Assembly: GCF_029961025.1 (NCBI RefSeq)
Contig: NZ_JASBVP010000012.1
Coordinates: 1 to 64,000, forward strand
Source: Mycobacterium sp.
GTDB taxonomy: Bacteria > Actinomycetota > Actinomycetes > Mycobacteriales > Mycobacteriaceae
DNA: 64,000 nucleotides
Direction of reading: 5' to 3'
In this document: piece by piece, positions 62,481-64,000 of the stretch
How positions within the stretch are numbered: the first letter of the stretch is position 1
How the letters are laid out: each line of letters starts with the position of its first letter
Translations under genes and position numbers: made by a program
The notes under the pieces: generated by a model
The model's database searches: none
The model's input: only the letters and a program-made list of their open reading frames with translations
Told to the model about the DNA's origin: nothing

Positions 62481-64000
62481 GTGCTGGAAGGAATCGCTCG
62501 ACTGGCTATCCGGGCGCCGCTCCTGGTCGTGGTCGCCGGGCTGCTGGTGATGGTCGGTGCCGCGATGTTCGGTTTCCCGGTCATCGGCAGCCTCTCCGCA
62601 GGAGGCTTCCAGGATCCGACGTCTGAGTCTGCGCGCGCCGCCGACCTGTTGTCCGCCAAGTTCGGCCGCGGCGACGTGCAGTTGGTTCTGGTGGTGTCCT
62701 CTCCGGACGGTGTGCAAGGTCCCGCCGCCCGCGCGGTCGGCACCGGTATCGTCGGGCAACTGAAGCGCTCCCCTTTCGTCGGTGAGGTGATCTCGGCCTG
62801 GACCGTCCCCCCGTCGGCTGCCGCCGGACTGGTGAGCAAAAACGGCACGTCGGGTCTCATCATCGCGGGCATCAGGGGCGGGGGAAGCGGGGGCCAGAAG
62901 CATGCGCAGGCTTTGGCCGAACGCCTGGTCGGTGACTATGGCGGGGTAAGCGTCAAGGCGGGCGGCGCGATGGCCTACGTGGAAGTCAACCGTCAATCCG
63001 AGCATGACCTGCTGCTGTTCGAGGCCTTCGCCATTCCAGTGAGTTTTCTGGCGTTGGTCTGGGTGTTCGGCGGCCTGCTGGCCGCCGCGCTGCCGATCGT
63101 GGTGGGCATCATAGCGGTCGTCGGCGCGGTGGCCTTGCTGCGGGTGATCACCTTCGCGGCACAGGTGTCAACGTTCGCGCTGAATCTGACCGTTGCCATG
63201 GGGCTGGCGCTGGCCGTCGACTACACCCTGTTGATCGTCAGCAGATTTCGCGATGAGCGGGCCGAGGGCGCCGCATCACCCGACGCGCTGATCACCGCGA
63301 TGGCTACCGCCGGGCGCACCGTGCTGTTCTCGGGGATGACGGTGGGCTTCTCCATCATGGCGCTGCTGCTCTTTCCGATGTACTTCCTCAAATCGTTTGC
63401 CTTCGCCGGGGTCGCCGCGGTGACCGTCACCGTCGCCGCCGCGCTACTGGTGACGCCGGCGTTGATCGTGCTGCTGGGTGACCGGATCGACGCTTTGGAC
63501 ATGCGCCGGGCGGCCCGGCGGTTGCTGGGCCGGGCTGAACCGGCCCCGCGGCCGGTGAACCGGAGTTTCTGGTATCGCTGGACGAAGTTCGCCATGCGGC
63601 ACGCGGTGCTTCTCGGACTGCCGGTGCTTGCTCTGCTGACGGTGCTTGGCGCCCCGTTCCTTGGCGTGAAGCTGGGCTATCCCGACGACCGGGTGCTTCC
63701 GGCCTCCGCGTCGGCCCGCCGGGTGGGCGATGAGCTGCGCCGTGATTTTGCCGCCGACCTGGACGCTGCGGTTATCGCGGTCATCCCCGACGCTGCCGGT
63801 ATCACCCCCGGCCAACTGGACGGCTACGCGGCGGCGCTGTCACGGGTGCCCGACGTGGCATCGGTGTCCGCGCCCGGCGGAACATACGTCGGCGGCGCCC
63901 GCATGGGACCGCCATCCGCGCCCACCGGAATGTCGGGGGGAAGCGCGTTTGTCACGATCAACAGCACGGCGCCGTTGTTCTCGGCGGCGTCCGATACCCA
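62481..64000 (+). CDS. MMPL/RND-family transporter, 3' end outside window
   Basis: At least 506 residues from the GTG at 62481 (LEGIARLAIRAPLLVVVAGL), with GAAGGGA upstream. TM1 is followed by a periplasmic domain (SLSAGGFQDPTSESARAADL), then the TM bundle near 190-340 with the proton-relay Asp-Tyr in MGLALAVDYTLLIVSRFRDE and GMTVGFSIMALLLFPMYFLK. A second periplasmic domain begins near 390 (LGVKLGYPDDRVLPASASAR). It resembles the MmpL13-type MMPL group. No mmpS is adjacent. It stands where M. tuberculosis has ompA (Rv0899). The frame stays open to base 64000. Confidence 0.9.
   Translation, partial: MLEGIARLAIRAPLLVVVAGLLVMVGAAMFGFPVIGSLSAGGFQDPTSESARAADLLSAKFGRGDVQLVLVVSSPDGVQGPAARAVGTGIVGQLKRSPFVGEVISAWTVPPSAAAGLVSKNGTSGLIIAGIRGGGSGGQKHAQALAERLVGDYGGVSVKAGGAMAYVEVNRQSEHDLLLFEAFAIPVSFLALVWVFGGLLAAALPIVVGIIAVVGAVALLRVITFAAQVSTFALNLTVAMGLALAVDYTLLIVSRFRDERAEGAASPDALITAMATAGRTVLFSGMTVGFSIMALLLFPMYFLKSFAFAGVAAVTVTVAAALLVTPALIVLLGDRIDALDMRRAARRLLGRAEPAPRPVNRSFWYRWTKFAMRHAVLLGLPVLALLTVLGAPFLGVKLGYPDDRVLPASASARRVGDELRRDFAADLDAAVIAVIPDAAGITPGQLDGYAAALSRVPDVASVSAPGGTYVGGARMGPPSAPTGMSGGSAFVTINSTAPLFSAASDT

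Overview
The window is high-GC actinobacterial DNA that can be placed with confidence in a slow-growing Mycobacterium. The evidence is an MCE lipid-import operon, a PE/PPE/Esx type VII secretion cassette, Rpf and SepH homologues, F420- and molybdopterin-related genes, frequent GTG starts, and ATGA/GTGA gene overlaps. From about 15.7 kb to 62.3 kb the gene order follows the M. tuberculosis segment Rv0853c-Rv0898c as I remember it: kdc, START-like, dapC, fadA, fadB, XPB helicase, moaC2-mog-moaE2, rpfA-moaD2-moaA2, cspB, fadE10, MFS, MarR, rRNA methylase, sepH, serC, AurF-like, fprB, citA, gltA2, phytoene-desaturase-like. The species differs from M. tuberculosis: genes are gained and lost, and at least two genes are decayed. 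I cannot name the species from sequence alone.

Region 1 (1-15.6 kb) lies outside that synteny. It opens with a frame-broken remnant of a PknD-type kinase. Next is a thiolase-family gene whose catalytic cysteine reads as glycine. A complete eight-gene mce operon (yrbEA, yrbEB, mceA-F) follows on the + strand, with tightly overlapping genes. Downstream, in opposite orientation, are two Mce-associated membrane proteins and a small secreted protein, followed by further small secreted proteins, one Cys-rich and one MmpS-like.

Region 2 (15.6-22.7 kb) has the alpha-keto acid decarboxylase and a START-like protein. A two-component system follows. Divergent from it is a PE-PPE-esxM-like-esxN-like cassette of the ESX-5-associated type. 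The TCS and cassette occupy the place where M. tuberculosis has Rv0855-Rv0857.

Region 3 (22.7-41 kb) is conserved core: DapC (lysine/peptidoglycan), FadA/FadB (fatty acid beta-oxidation), a methyltransferase-LLM oxidoreductase pair bracketed by look-alike terminators, XPB helicase and partner, two convergent molybdopterin operons, RpfA with a candidate CRP site and candidate c-di-AMP riboswitch leader, a decayed YccF membrane gene, CspB and FadE10.

Region 4 (40.8-47.1 kb) is accessory: a glutathionyl-hydroquinone-reductase-like protein, a NicT-type nickel/cobalt permease, a 1.36-kb insertion sequence with long composite ends, and a large SEC-C protein.

Region 5 (47-62.3 kb) returns to core: MFS, DUF3027, MarR plus rRNA methylase, SepH carrying a 9-bp tandem repeat in its coding sequence, SerC, AurF-like diiron enzyme, FprB, and two citrate synthases with PdxH between them. 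The window ends inside an MMPL-family transporter. I saw no tRNA, rRNA or CRISPR array.
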